Assembly: GCF_001412655.1 (NCBI RefSeq) | Contig: NZ_CP012996.1 | Coordinates: 1,178,001-1,242,000, forward strand | Direction of reading: 5' to 3' | Length of the DNA stretch: 64,000 bases | Origin: Pedobacter sp. PACM 27299 | Lineage (GTDB): Bacteria > Bacteroidota > Bacteroidia > Sphingobacteriales > Sphingobacteriaceae | Shown: piece by piece, positions 7,184-15,304 of the stretch | How the letters are laid out: the number at the start of each line of letters is the position of its first letter | Numbering within the stretch: the stretch's first letter is position 1 | Notes under the pieces: generated by a model | Told to the model about the DNA's origin: nothing | What the model saw: the letters and a program-made list of their open reading frames with translations, nothing else | Database searches by the model: none | Made by a program: the position numbers and the translations under genes

Positions 7184-9490
7184 TTATTTTAAACACCACA
7201 CATGGTAAGTGCCATCTTTCATTTCAGAGCCTTCCACTACCTTTTCAAAACCAGGGAATTTCGTTCCCCATTCCTGTAGGCTGCGGATATAGCTTAACCA
7301 AGGACCGTCTGCAGGGCCGAAGCTTTCACCTGGCATAATGATTGGAATTCCTGGAGGATATGGAATCACGCCTACTGCAGAAGTTCTGCCAGCCAATTTA
7401 TCCAACGGTAATAATTCTACATCACCCGACATTAGTTTTTGGAAACCAACTCTTGGCGTGGTCACTGGTGTTGGAAGCTGACTAAATGCCGCGGTTTGCC
7501 ATTTATCCATATTGCTTTCTCTCATATTATGGAACATTTCATCAGCAAGGTCTTTTAATCCCATTTTTCCATAACGGTCAGGATAGTTGGCAGGAAGGTC
7601 AGGAATCGTTGCTGTTAATGGCGTGTTATCATCATAATGTCTTTTGAACTCTAAAAGAGCATTGATCAATGTACCCCATTTCCCCTTAGTATTTCCTACA
7701 GAGAACAGGCAAAGTACCATGAAATCTGTAGTCCTGGAAGGGATAATACCTTTGGCATATAAGAACGAAGAAACTACTGCTGCGGGGATTCCCCAGGCAC
7801 TCAATTTACCGTTATCTTCCATTCCCGGGCATAAAATCCCCGCTTTAATCGGATCCAGCATACACCAGTTTTCGGTCATCTGGTCGAAACCATGCCAGGC
7901 ATCACCAGGTTTCAATACCCAGCAATTCGAATCATGGCTCAGCAATTCCTTCGGCGCATCGGCAAAATCTATTTGCTTTCCAGTTTCCGGATTGGTTACT
8001 GTTGGCGCATTCCATGAACCAAAGAACCAGTCTTTTTTCTGATGGAAAGCGCGTTGGGTACGGGCCAATGCCTGGCGGAAATCTACGGCCTCATCAATCA
8101 CTTCCTGTGTCAGGATTTCTCCCTGAGGACCATCCATCATCGCTGCACCAATTTCATTAGAAGCGATAATCGCGTACAATGGAGAAGTGGTAGACTGTAA
8201 AAGGTAAGATTCATTAAATCGACTGTGTTCAATTGGCTTCCTGCCATTCCGTACATGGATGTAAGAAGACTGCGACAGTGCCGCCAGCAATTTATGTGTA
8301 GAGTGTGTTACAAATATGGTTGGCGCATCTTTTGGATGGTCTTCCGCTTTGCCGCGCAAGCCGTAACGATCTTTGTATAATGGGTTGAAACGGGCATAAG
8401 CATACCAGGCCTCATCCAGATGGATCTGGTCTACGGTTGGTGCCAGTAAGCTTTCCAGCTCCTTAGAATTGTAACACATGCCGTCGTAAGTACTGTTCGT
8501 CACTACCGCATAAACTGGTTTATCCTGTGTCGCATGACTTTTTAGTGCATGATTGTTTATTTTCGACTGGATCACTTCCGGAGAAAATTCTTTCGCCGGG
8601 ATTGGGCCGATAATACCAAAACGGTTGCGGGTAGGGATAAAGAAGACTGGAATCGCACTCGTCATGGTCAAGGACTGCTCTATGGATTTATGGCAATTTC
8701 GATCGCATAAAGCATACTGGCCATCTGCAACTGCAGCGATAAATACTGCTCTGTTGGAACCTGAAGTTCCATTCAGCATATTATAACTTAAATGCGATCC
8801 AAATACTTTTGCGACATAGGCTTCCGATTCTTTTACAGGCCCTTCATGGTCTAACAGAGAACCTAGTGGCGTTCTTTCAATCCCAGTATCCGTACGGAAA
8901 AGGTTTTCTCCAAAGAAATCAAAAAACACTCTTCCTACCGGGGATTTGGTAAAGGCAATTCCACCCTGGTGTCCAGGAGCAGCCCAGGAATACTCTGCCG
9001 AATTCTCTGTATAATTGATTAAAGCTTTTGTAAATGGAGGTAATAAGTTTTCAAAATAATGATGAATCGCAATCTCAATTCTTCCACCAAGGAAGGAAGC
9101 AGTGTCTTCCAGCATCCATATAAATTCATTGGCCAGGCTCATGGCTTCTATAGTGAATGAGTTCTGGTCGCCTTTCTCTGCAATTAAGAATACGGGAACG
9201 GAAGCATTTCTTTTTCTAATCTCCAGTAATAATGCGGTGCCTTGCTGATGGGTAGCCTCATCATTATTACCCAAAGTCCAGTCGAGCAATACACAGCTGA
9301 TTGCCGCATCAGAGATGATCACCGATAAGGCATCGTCGTAGGAAATGGCCTCAATGACTTCAAAATTCCGGTCTTGCAATTCATTTACCAATGCTCTGAC
9401 CGCTCTTCCATTGGCTGTATTTTGAATAAGAAGTTCATCATCGATGATCAGAACTTTTCTTTTGTTGAGTTTATTGATACGTTGAATCAT
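7184..9490 (-). CDS. adiA: Biodegradative (acid-inducible) arginine decarboxylase
   Basis: This PLP enzyme of 768 residues should convert arginine to agmatine and CO2, consuming a cytoplasmic proton. It is a fold-type I Orn/Lys/Arg decarboxylase with an N-terminal receiver-like wing domain (about 10-125), the PLP domain with SAAPGHQGG-type residues (YSWAAPGHQGG) and THSTHKLLAALSQ, whose K400 should bind PLP, and a C-terminal domain ending FPGFEKVVEGSE. From memory its best match is E. coli AdiA (755 aa), not LdcC or SpeF. The wing keeps D17, D18 and D70, which E. coli AdiA lacks. It lies 12 bp downstream of adiC in the same direction, which supports arginine over lysine as substrate. No AdiY-type regulator is adjacent. 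Confidence 0.92.
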   Translation of the reverse strand: MIQRINKLNKRKVLIIDDELLIQNTANGRAVRALVNELQDRNFEVIEAISYDDALSVIISDAAISCVLLDWTLGNNDEATHQQGTALLLEIRKRNASVPVFLIAEKGDQNSFTIEAMSLANEFIWMLEDTASFLGGRIEIAIHHYFENLLPPFTKALINYTENSAEYSWAAPGHQGGIAFTKSPVGRVFFDFFGENLFRTDTGIERTPLGSLLDHEGPVKESEAYVAKVFGSHLSYNMLNGTSGSNRAVFIAAVADGQYALCDRNCHKSIEQSLTMTSAIPVFFIPTRNRFGIIGPIPAKEFSPEVIQSKINNHALKSHATQDKPVYAVVTNSTYDGMCYNSKELESLLAPTVDQIHLDEAWYAYARFNPLYKDRYGLRGKAEDHPKDAPTIFVTHSTHKLLAALSQSSYIHVRNGRKPIEHSRFNESYLLQSTTSPLYAIIASNEIGAAMMDGPQGEILTQEVIDEAVDFRQALARTQRAFHQKKDWFFGSWNAPTVTNPETGKQIDFADAPKELLSHDSNCWVLKPGDAWHGFDQMTENWCMLDPIKAGILCPGMEDNGKLSAWGIPAAVVSSFLYAKGIIPSRTTDFMVLCLFSVGNTKGKWGTLINALLEFKRHYDDNTPLTATIPDLPANYPDRYGKMGLKDLADEMFHNMRESNMDKWQTAAFSQLPTPVTTPRVGFQKLMSGDVELLPLDKLAGRTSAVGVIPYPPGIPIIMPGESFGPADGPWLSYIRSLQEWGTKFPGFEKVVEGSEMKDGTYHVWCLK

Positions 9491-9502
9491 AGGTTTATTT
9501 AT

Positions 9503-10822
9503 TTAATTAGAATCAAGTGGATAAGCGCCTTTATGGGTACGGTTATAATTAAAAGCATATAATGCAGTAGTAATCAGTACAGAAACGAACGCGCCCAATA
9601 CAGTAGTAGAATCGGAACTCACCACAGACCAGATGCAGTAGATAAAGGCAAGGCCGATAATGACGATGTAAGCATTTCGTTTTTCACCCAGGTTTCCATG
9701 ACCGATGAGCATCAATGCTGCACAGGTATAGATATAAGGAATCACGGTAAAGATCACAGTGATCGAAGAAACTATACCAAATTGTTTGGCCGCATTTGGT
9801 GAAATGGTGGTCAGCTGCAACACGGTCATCAGCACACCCACAATGATTAATCCGGTTACCGGAATCCCATCTTTATTTACTTTAGCAAATATCTTAGGGA
9901 ATAAACCATCATCAGCCGCTGCTTTTGCCGTTTGTCCGGCAACCAATGTCCAGCCACCAACTGATCCTAAGCAGCCCAACATCGCACAAAAGGCAACTAC
10001 TGCACCAGCAGTTTTACCTAAGGCCATCGCTACTGCATCGCCGAAAGGAGAAGAAGAAACCTGTAATTCCGCATTTGGAATCATTCCCATAATAGCGGTA
10101 CTGGATAATATATAGGAAACCGCAGCAATTAATACTCCGCCAACGGTAGCAATAGGTACATTCTTTTTAGGGTTTTCAACGACTCCTGCAACAACAGAGG
10201 CAGTTTCTACGCCGATAAATGCCCATAAAGTAATATTTAGAACACTTTGTACGGCACTAAGAGAATCTTTTCCACTCACATTCCAGGCTTCCATATAGGT
10301 GCTGCTCTTAAACCAGAACCAACCGAATACGGCTACACCGATGATTGGGATCAAAGCTAAAACAGTCGTAAATGCCTGTACTTTGGTCATCAATCGCGGT
10401 CCGGAGATATTGATCAGGACAAATGCCCATAGGATGCCAATGGAGCAGATGGTTGCAGGAATCGGTTCTTTTAAGAAGGGAAAGAAGTAACTGAGGTACC
10501 CTACACCGACCACTACGATCGCGATGTTACCTACCCAGGCCGCTACCCAGTACAGCATATTGGTCTGGTAACCTAAAAAAGGACCAAAAGCCCTTCTTGC
10601 ATACGCATAAGAACCACCCGGACTACGGTCTATCGAAGAGATCTTCGCATATACTATAGATAAGGCAATCGCACCAACAATGGTGACCAGCCAGCCGTAA
10701 ATGGCAATTCCGCCCGTAGCCGCCAGATTCGCAGGGAGCAGGAATACCCCGGAGCCCATAATGTTTCCCGCAACCATCAGCATTACAGGGATTAAACCAA
10801 CTTTCTTATTGTTTTCTGCCAT
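9503..10822 (-). CDS. adiC: Arginine:agmatine antiporter
   Basis: APC-family inner-membrane exchanger of 439 residues and 12 predicted TM segments. It aligns almost without gaps to E. coli AdiC as remembered (shifted by two residues). The unwound TM1 motif GNIMGSGVF (19-27) is present. The key arginine-gate residues all have equivalents: Y91 (E. coli Y93), W200 (W202), E206 (E208) and W291 (W293). It should bring in arginine and expel agmatine, completing the proton-consuming cycle with AdiA encoded 12 bp downstream. The similarity to a gammaproteobacterial protein is unusually high for this phylum and suggests transfer of the pair. A -7-like box lies at 10852-10859. Confidence 0.93.
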   Translation of the reverse strand: MAENNKKVGLIPVMLMVAGNIMGSGVFLLPANLAATGGIAIYGWLVTIVGAIALSIVYAKISSIDRSPGGSYAYARRAFGPFLGYQTNMLYWVAAWVGNIAIVVVGVGYLSYFFPFLKEPIPATICSIGILWAFVLINISGPRLMTKVQAFTTVLALIPIIGVAVFGWFWFKSSTYMEAWNVSGKDSLSAVQSVLNITLWAFIGVETASVVAGVVENPKKNVPIATVGGVLIAAVSYILSSTAIMGMIPNAELQVSSSPFGDAVAMALGKTAGAVVAFCAMLGCLGSVGGWTLVAGQTAKAAADDGLFPKIFAKVNKDGIPVTGLIIVGVLMTVLQLTTISPNAAKQFGIVSSITVIFTVIPYIYTCAALMLIGHGNLGEKRNAYIVIIGLAFIYCIWSVVSSDSTTVLGAFVSVLITTALYAFNYNRTHKGAYPLDSN

Positions 10823-10851
10823 AATATTTAAGGATTAGATAGACCTTAAAA

Positions 10852-10859
10852 CAAAGCTA
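10852..10859 (-). promoter_or_regulatory. Possible -7 element for adiC-adiA
   Basis: TAGCTTTG on the minus strand matches TAnnTTTG, 29 nt upstream of the adiC ATG. No good -33 TTG at the right spacing was found. Confidence 0.35.
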
Positions 10860-10978
10860 TTGATACACTTCAAAAAAGAGTAGGAAGGACGAGCGCAATG
10901 CGTTTCACTTTAGAATGTGGAACATACTGGAGCAGATACAGGTATGGCTTTTATGTATTTTGAGGAATTAATTATATT

Positions 10979-11884
10979 ATGGCGCTGACTGAAAACCGAT
11001 TAATTAAGCTATCTATTTATCTCACAGGTGTTTTTGCTTTGTTGAGCATCTGTTTTGGCTTGTTCACAGATGCCAAGGCCATCATTTTTGACGGCCTTTT
11101 CAGCCTGATTGGGATGGTGCTGTCCATTGCCTCCATATTTGCACTGCAGTTTATCCGAAAACCCGAAGATCAGGTATTTCCCTATGGAAGGGCACATTTT
11201 GAGCCCTTTATTATTTTGATTCAATGCCTGGTGATCATTTTCCTTTGTCTCTATTCATTAATCACTGCAACATTGGATTTTATGCATGGCGGCAGAATCG
11301 TAGACTTGGATGTGGCCATTGGTTTCTTGATTTTTTCTGCATTAGGTTCTTTAGTGATCTGGGTGTATTTCAAGAGAAAAGCAAGGAAAGTGTCTTCTGA
11401 GTTTGTCAGGATTGAAGCCTTGGAATGGCAGCTGGGTGCTTTTTTAAGTGTGGCTATTCTGGTAGGTATGGTGATCGCTTTTGTTCTGGACCGACTCGGT
11501 TTCCATGCGGTTGTGCCTTATATCGATCCCACACTGGTGATTCTGGCTTCTCTTATTTTTCTCATTGAACCAATCAAAACAGGGATTAGAAATCTGAAAG
11601 AATTGCTGCTGTTCGCCCCTGACGATGAGGTAGAAAGGACTACTAAAGCATTGGTAGAGGAGATTGTGAGCTCAAAAAACTTTCTGGAGGTGAAAAGCCA
11701 TATCGCTAAAACCGGGAAGTACCACCTGATAGAAATTGATTTTCTTTTGCCAGAGGGCTATCCGCTCCGTTCAGTAGATGAGCTGGATCTGATCCGGGCA
11801 GAAGTATATGATGGCATTAAAAATAAAAATAACAACCTATGGCTCACCATTTCTTTTACCGCACAAAGAAAATGGATGCTATAA
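10979..11884 (+). CDS. Cation diffusion facilitator (CDF) family transporter, variant metal site
   Basis: Inner-membrane protein of 301 residues with about six TM helices and a C-terminal cytoplasmic domain (about 210-300), as in CDF divalent-metal exporters. TM2 has FDGLFSLIG (D38, then S42 where YiiP-like pumps have a second Asp). The loop FPYGRAHFEP (67-76) corresponds to the FxxGHGRxE signature. TM5 has EALEWQLG (146-153) in place of the usual HxxxD. The metal-binding pattern is therefore not the standard Zn/Mn one, and the ion, or even metal transport itself, is uncertain. It is transcribed divergently from adiC across a 156-bp gap. Confidence 0.8.
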   Translation: MALTENRLIKLSIYLTGVFALLSICFGLFTDAKAIIFDGLFSLIGMVLSIASIFALQFIRKPEDQVFPYGRAHFEPFIILIQCLVIIFLCLYSLITATLDFMHGGRIVDLDVAIGFLIFSALGSLVIWVYFKRKARKVSSEFVRIEALEWQLGAFLSVAILVGMVIAFVLDRLGFHAVVPYIDPTLVILASLIFLIEPIKTGIRNLKELLLFAPDDEVERTTKALVEEIVSSKNFLEVKSHIAKTGKYHLIEIDFLLPEGYPLRSVDELDLIRAEVYDGIKNKNNNLWLTISFTAQRKWML

Positions 11885-11944
11885 GAATAGGCAAGGTTGC
11901 CATGAGATAATAATACTATATATAATATAACATACGATCAAATT

Positions 11945-13204
11945 ATGCTTTTGAAACAGACACTTACTTTTTTACTTCTTCAGATGGTGGTGATGACCGT
12001 TTTTGCCCAAAAGGATTCCCTGACACGGAAACGCCTCGATAGCCTGGAGACCCGCTTAAATTACCTTGATATCCGATTAAAGAAAAATGCTTCGCCACCG
12101 AGAACACAAACCAGAAGTGCAGTAGAATCCGGGAGATATACAGGGGTGGTGATGGCCGATGATGAAAGTGTAGCACTGCAGATTGGTGGTTTTATACAGA
12201 CGGATGCGATTCATGATTTTCACAATAACAACAGTCCTTTAGGCTTTTTATCTTCAGGAATAGAGATTCCCAATGCTAAAAAAAGCAATACTACTTATAG
12301 TGTTGCCGCCAGTCGTTTTAACCTAAGTGGACAGATTCCAATTGAAGGAAAGGGATTAAAAACAGTGCTGGAGTTCGATCTTTTCAATAGTTCCTTTAGT
12401 CCGAATTTGAGAATGGCCTATGCCGAATACGGGAAGGTGCTGGTTGGAATGTACTGGTCTAACTTTATGGATGTAGATGCTTATCCAAATACCCTGGATT
12501 ATAATGGGCCCAATTCCATGACTTTCGGCAGGCAGGTGCAGTTCAGGGTAACCTTGCCAGTCAGCAAAACTACGGATGTAGTCTTGGCGCTGGAAGATCC
12601 GGAGAGTTTTTTGACGCTTCCTGATGAGTCTGGTTTTAAAGCACTAAAGCAAGTTCCTGATGTGACTGCCAGTATTCAGTACAGTAAAAACGGGAGTCAC
12701 CTGCGTTTTGCCTCAGTACTGCACCCAATTGTTTACCAAAATACGCTGCAGGAAAGAGAAAGTAAGGTCGGTTATGGCTTCACTGCCAGCGGTGTTTTGC
12801 AGCAGCCTGGAAATAAGGATAATTTCGTGTTTCAGGCCAGTTATGGTAAGGGAATCAGCAAATACATTAACGACATTGGGCCGGATAATTACGATGGCGT
12901 CTATAATCATGCTAGTTCCAGCCTGGAAATTCTGGGTGTTTGGGGACTTTCTGCTTCTTATGACCACTGGTGGTCGGATAAATTCAGTTCTACTGCTGGC
13001 TGGGGTTATTTGAACCTTGAGAATGATGGAGTGCTTGCAGATCAGAGCTTTAAGTCCTCAAATTATGGTGTGCTAAACCTGATTTACTACCCTAATAGCT
13101 TTATCAAAGGGGGCATAGAGTATCTATATGGCACCAGAAAGAATGTAAACGGCGATTCTGCCAATAATAGTCGCATTCAGCTCAGTTTGCAATTTAGATT
13201 TTAG
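11945..13204 (+). CDS. DcaP-like trimeric outer-membrane porin
   Basis: The 419-residue protein has a signal peptide (residues 1-21, ending VFAQ), a short coiled-coil segment (SLTRKRLDSLETRLNYLDIRL, about 24-44) and a beta-barrel. The coiled coil plus barrel, and stretches such as LQIGGFIQTDAIHDF, VLVGMYWSNFMD and FGRQVQFRV, are the DcaP pattern. DcaP porins of Acinetobacter take up dicarboxylic acids. The nearby DASS carrier and succinate dehydrogenase genes fit a dicarboxylate substrate here, but that is inference. The barrel ends in aromatic RF. It lies 60 bp after the CDF gene with no terminator seen between them. Confidence 0.8.
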   Translation: MLLKQTLTFLLLQMVVMTVFAQKDSLTRKRLDSLETRLNYLDIRLKKNASPPRTQTRSAVESGRYTGVVMADDESVALQIGGFIQTDAIHDFHNNNSPLGFLSSGIEIPNAKKSNTTYSVAASRFNLSGQIPIEGKGLKTVLEFDLFNSSFSPNLRMAYAEYGKVLVGMYWSNFMDVDAYPNTLDYNGPNSMTFGRQVQFRVTLPVSKTTDVVLALEDPESFLTLPDESGFKALKQVPDVTASIQYSKNGSHLRFASVLHPIVYQNTLQERESKVGYGFTASGVLQQPGNKDNFVFQASYGKGISKYINDIGPDNYDGVYNHASSSLEILGVWGLSASYDHWWSDKFSSTAGWGYLNLENDGVLADQSFKSSNYGVLNLIYYPNSFIKGGIEYLYGTRKNVNGDSANNSRIQLSLQFRF

Positions 13205-13579
13205 TTATTCTTTCCGGGAGTTGTGTGTTAAGAAATTAAATGTTTCAACGCTTTTGTCTTCATAAAAGTTGAATGACTTTACATAGAATTATTCTGATAA
13301 TAATCCTCTATTTAGGTAATTATTTATTTTAAAATAAATAAAACCTTTTGCCCTTAATAATGTACTATAATAAACCCGGATCTCTTAAAAAGGGATTTTT
13401 GGCTCTAGTTTTAGAGATATAGGTTGTGAAATAATTAATTGCTTAGCGGAAAAAACTTACAAAATCCATTACCTATGGAAAAACATACTCCTCATGCTAA
13501 CAGGTATCTCCGTCCGGGATAATCTGCCTGTTGCCCCAATACATCCTATCTATCCTTGAAATCATAAATACTATGTTAT
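13205..13579. other. Regulatory intergenic region upstream of the AraC gene
   Basis: No gene seen. It contains a perfect 22-bp AT-only palindrome centred at 13330/13331 (13320-13341) and a small palindrome CTCTA-GTTT-TAGAG (13403-13416). Either may be an operator. No strong terminator follows the porin gene. Confidence 0.4.
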
Positions 13580-14146
13580 ATGGTACATTTTTCCCTGCAA
13601 ATTGATAATCACGCCTTTGTAAGCGCCGCTTATCTGCTTTTTTTCGTTCCCCAAGTCGTAAAACACCCCCTGTTCCGATTTATCAATACCCTCAAAAAGA
13701 AACTTTCCCCTGAACATAAGAAGGAAGAAGTAGAGCCGCTTCAGCTGGAAGAAGGCGATAACCTATGTCAGGGGCAGCTGCTTTATACTAAAGATAAGCG
13801 CAATGCCTATCTGCAAACCCTGGAAAAAACTCTTGCTGATCAACAGCCTTTCCTGACCAAGGGCTACTCTATTAAAGACCTGGCAGAAGATACTGGTATT
13901 CCCGCTCATCATCTTTCTTGCCTGATTAACAAGGAGTACCAGCTAAATTTCCAGAATTTCATTAACTTTCAGAGGGTGGAGTATGTGAAGTCACAAATCC
14001 ATCAGGAAGAATGGAAGCAACTGTCTTTAGAAGGCATGGCCTGGCAAGCAGGCTTTACTTCCAGAACAACGTTTTTCAGGGCCTTTATTAAAAACACCGG
14101 TAAGGCGCCTTCTTATTATTTAGGTGATGCTCATCATAAGCTCTAA
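13580..14146 (+). CDS. AraC-family transcriptional regulator, short form
   Basis: A 188-residue protein whose C-terminal ~100 residues form the double helix-turn-helix of AraC regulators: YSIKDLAEDTGIPAHHLSCLI and later GMAWQAGFTSRTTFFRAF with the PSYY end. The ~85 residues before it (hydrophobic AYLLFFVPQVV, then a charged linker) look like the tail of the multi-TM sensor half common in Bacteroidota AraC proteins, so it seems N-terminally shortened. An in-frame stop lies 15 nt upstream of the ATG, so no longer form exists in this frame. It is placed 4 bp before the OprP-like porin gene and probably controls the flanking transport genes. A degenerate remnant is possible. Confidence 0.75.
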   Translation: MVHFSLQIDNHAFVSAAYLLFFVPQVVKHPLFRFINTLKKKLSPEHKKEEVEPLQLEEGDNLCQGQLLYTKDKRNAYLQTLEKTLADQQPFLTKGYSIKDLAEDTGIPAHHLSCLINKEYQLNFQNFINFQRVEYVKSQIHQEEWKQLSLEGMAWQAGFTSRTTFFRAFIKNTGKAPSYYLGDAHHKL

Positions 14147-14150
14147 TTTA

Positions 14151-15266
14151 ATGAAGTTTAAAATTTTAACGTTTTTATCTATACTGTGTACGCCGGTTTT
14201 ATTAAAGGCACAAGGAGTCGAAATTCCTGTGTCTTCTAAAACGAAGCTGACCTTATCAGGGATGCTGCAAAGCCAGTTCAATTATTCACTGGACGATGAT
14301 GTTGACATCAAAGGGCAGCACCATTCCGGTGATGAGCATTTTGCACACAATTCCTTTTCTGTGAAACGGGCAAGGGTACAGTTGAATGCCGCCATCAACG
14401 ACCGCATCAATGCCGTAATCCTGGTCAACTTTGGTGACTTCACCGGAAATCCGCAGAACAAGGTTTTGGAAAATGCCTATATAAAATATAGTGTCAATGA
14501 TTATGTGAATTTTCAATTCGGACAGTTTCGTCCGCAATTTGGACAGGAAGATAATTATCCGGTAGATTTTGTAAAATCGATAGACTTCTCTAATCAATAT
14601 TATTTGTTCGGTGCTAATAGCTGGCAAAGTTTCCAGATTGGTGCTAGTTTCTCCGGACAGATTAAAGACATCGACATTCCTATTCAATATTCGGTAGGCG
14701 TGTTCAACGGCAATAATAGAAACCAGGTCAGCGATAACGACGATGGTAAGATTTTTCCTGCACGCGTAGTACTGGGTTTAAGTAAAAATACGCATCTGGG
14801 TGGCAGTGCTGGATTTGGCAAAAATATGGGACAGAAAATCTGGGCCTATGGCGTAGATGTAGACTATACCAAAAAGCTAAATGAAAGATGGGGAATGTCC
14901 TTTGTTTCTGAATATAAACAAGGGATCAATAGCCAGGAGTTTTTTGGCCAGGAAACACCCCTGATCCCAGTTAGCAAATATGCGATGAGGGGGATTTACG
15001 TCTTGCCAAATGTGAGCTACAGCTTTAAAAACACACGTTTGAAAGAGCTGGAGTTTGCCTTTCGCTATGAATACCTGGATGCTGATTTCAGACAGGCAGG
15101 GAATTCCAGAGAAACTTATATCCCAATGCTCAGCGCTTCTTTTGCAGATGCCTATGCCATCCGCGTACAAATAGGTTTGCAAATGGACCGATACGAAAAA
15201 AATATACCGAACACCACACAGTATAATACCAATCGCGTGATTTGCCAGATGCAAGCGCGCTTTTAG
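14151..15266 (+). CDS. OprP/OprO-like porin (phosphate-selective porin family)
   Basis: An outer-membrane barrel of 371 residues from the ATG at 14151; a GTG/ATG pair at 14124/14127 would overlap the AraC gene and precede the real signal peptide MKFKILTFLSILC..LKAQ. The mature part shows the porin O/P pattern: KLTLSGMLQSQFNYS, SVKRARVQLNAAIND, NFQFGQFRPQFGQED and RFEYLDAD-like segments. The family name comes from phosphate and polyphosphate channels, but the next genes suggest an organic anion such as a dicarboxylate. It begins 4 bp after the AraC stop and is followed after 38 bp by the DASS carrier, so the three may be co-transcribed. Confidence 0.82.
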   Translation: MKFKILTFLSILCTPVLLKAQGVEIPVSSKTKLTLSGMLQSQFNYSLDDDVDIKGQHHSGDEHFAHNSFSVKRARVQLNAAINDRINAVILVNFGDFTGNPQNKVLENAYIKYSVNDYVNFQFGQFRPQFGQEDNYPVDFVKSIDFSNQYYLFGANSWQSFQIGASFSGQIKDIDIPIQYSVGVFNGNNRNQVSDNDDGKIFPARVVLGLSKNTHLGGSAGFGKNMGQKIWAYGVDVDYTKKLNERWGMSFVSEYKQGINSQEFFGQETPLIPVSKYAMRGIYVLPNVSYSFKNTRLKELEFAFRYEYLDADFRQAGNSRETYIPMLSASFADAYAIRVQIGLQMDRYEKNIPNTTQYNTNRVICQMQARF

Positions 15267-15304
15267 TATTTGATATCCATTTTTAATAAAGAACAAACTG
15301 AATC

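Noticed and set aside
7184..9490. Lysine or ornithine decarboxylase as the identity
   Set aside because: The sequence follows AdiA through the PLP and C-terminal domains and is paired with an AdiC-like antiporter.
12708..13013. Overlapping frames inside the DcaP-like gene on both strands
   Set aside because: Shadows of a well-supported coding frame; no independent features.
14124..14150. Upstream GTG/ATG starts for the OprP-like porin
   Set aside because: They overlap the AraC gene and precede the true signal peptide at 14151.
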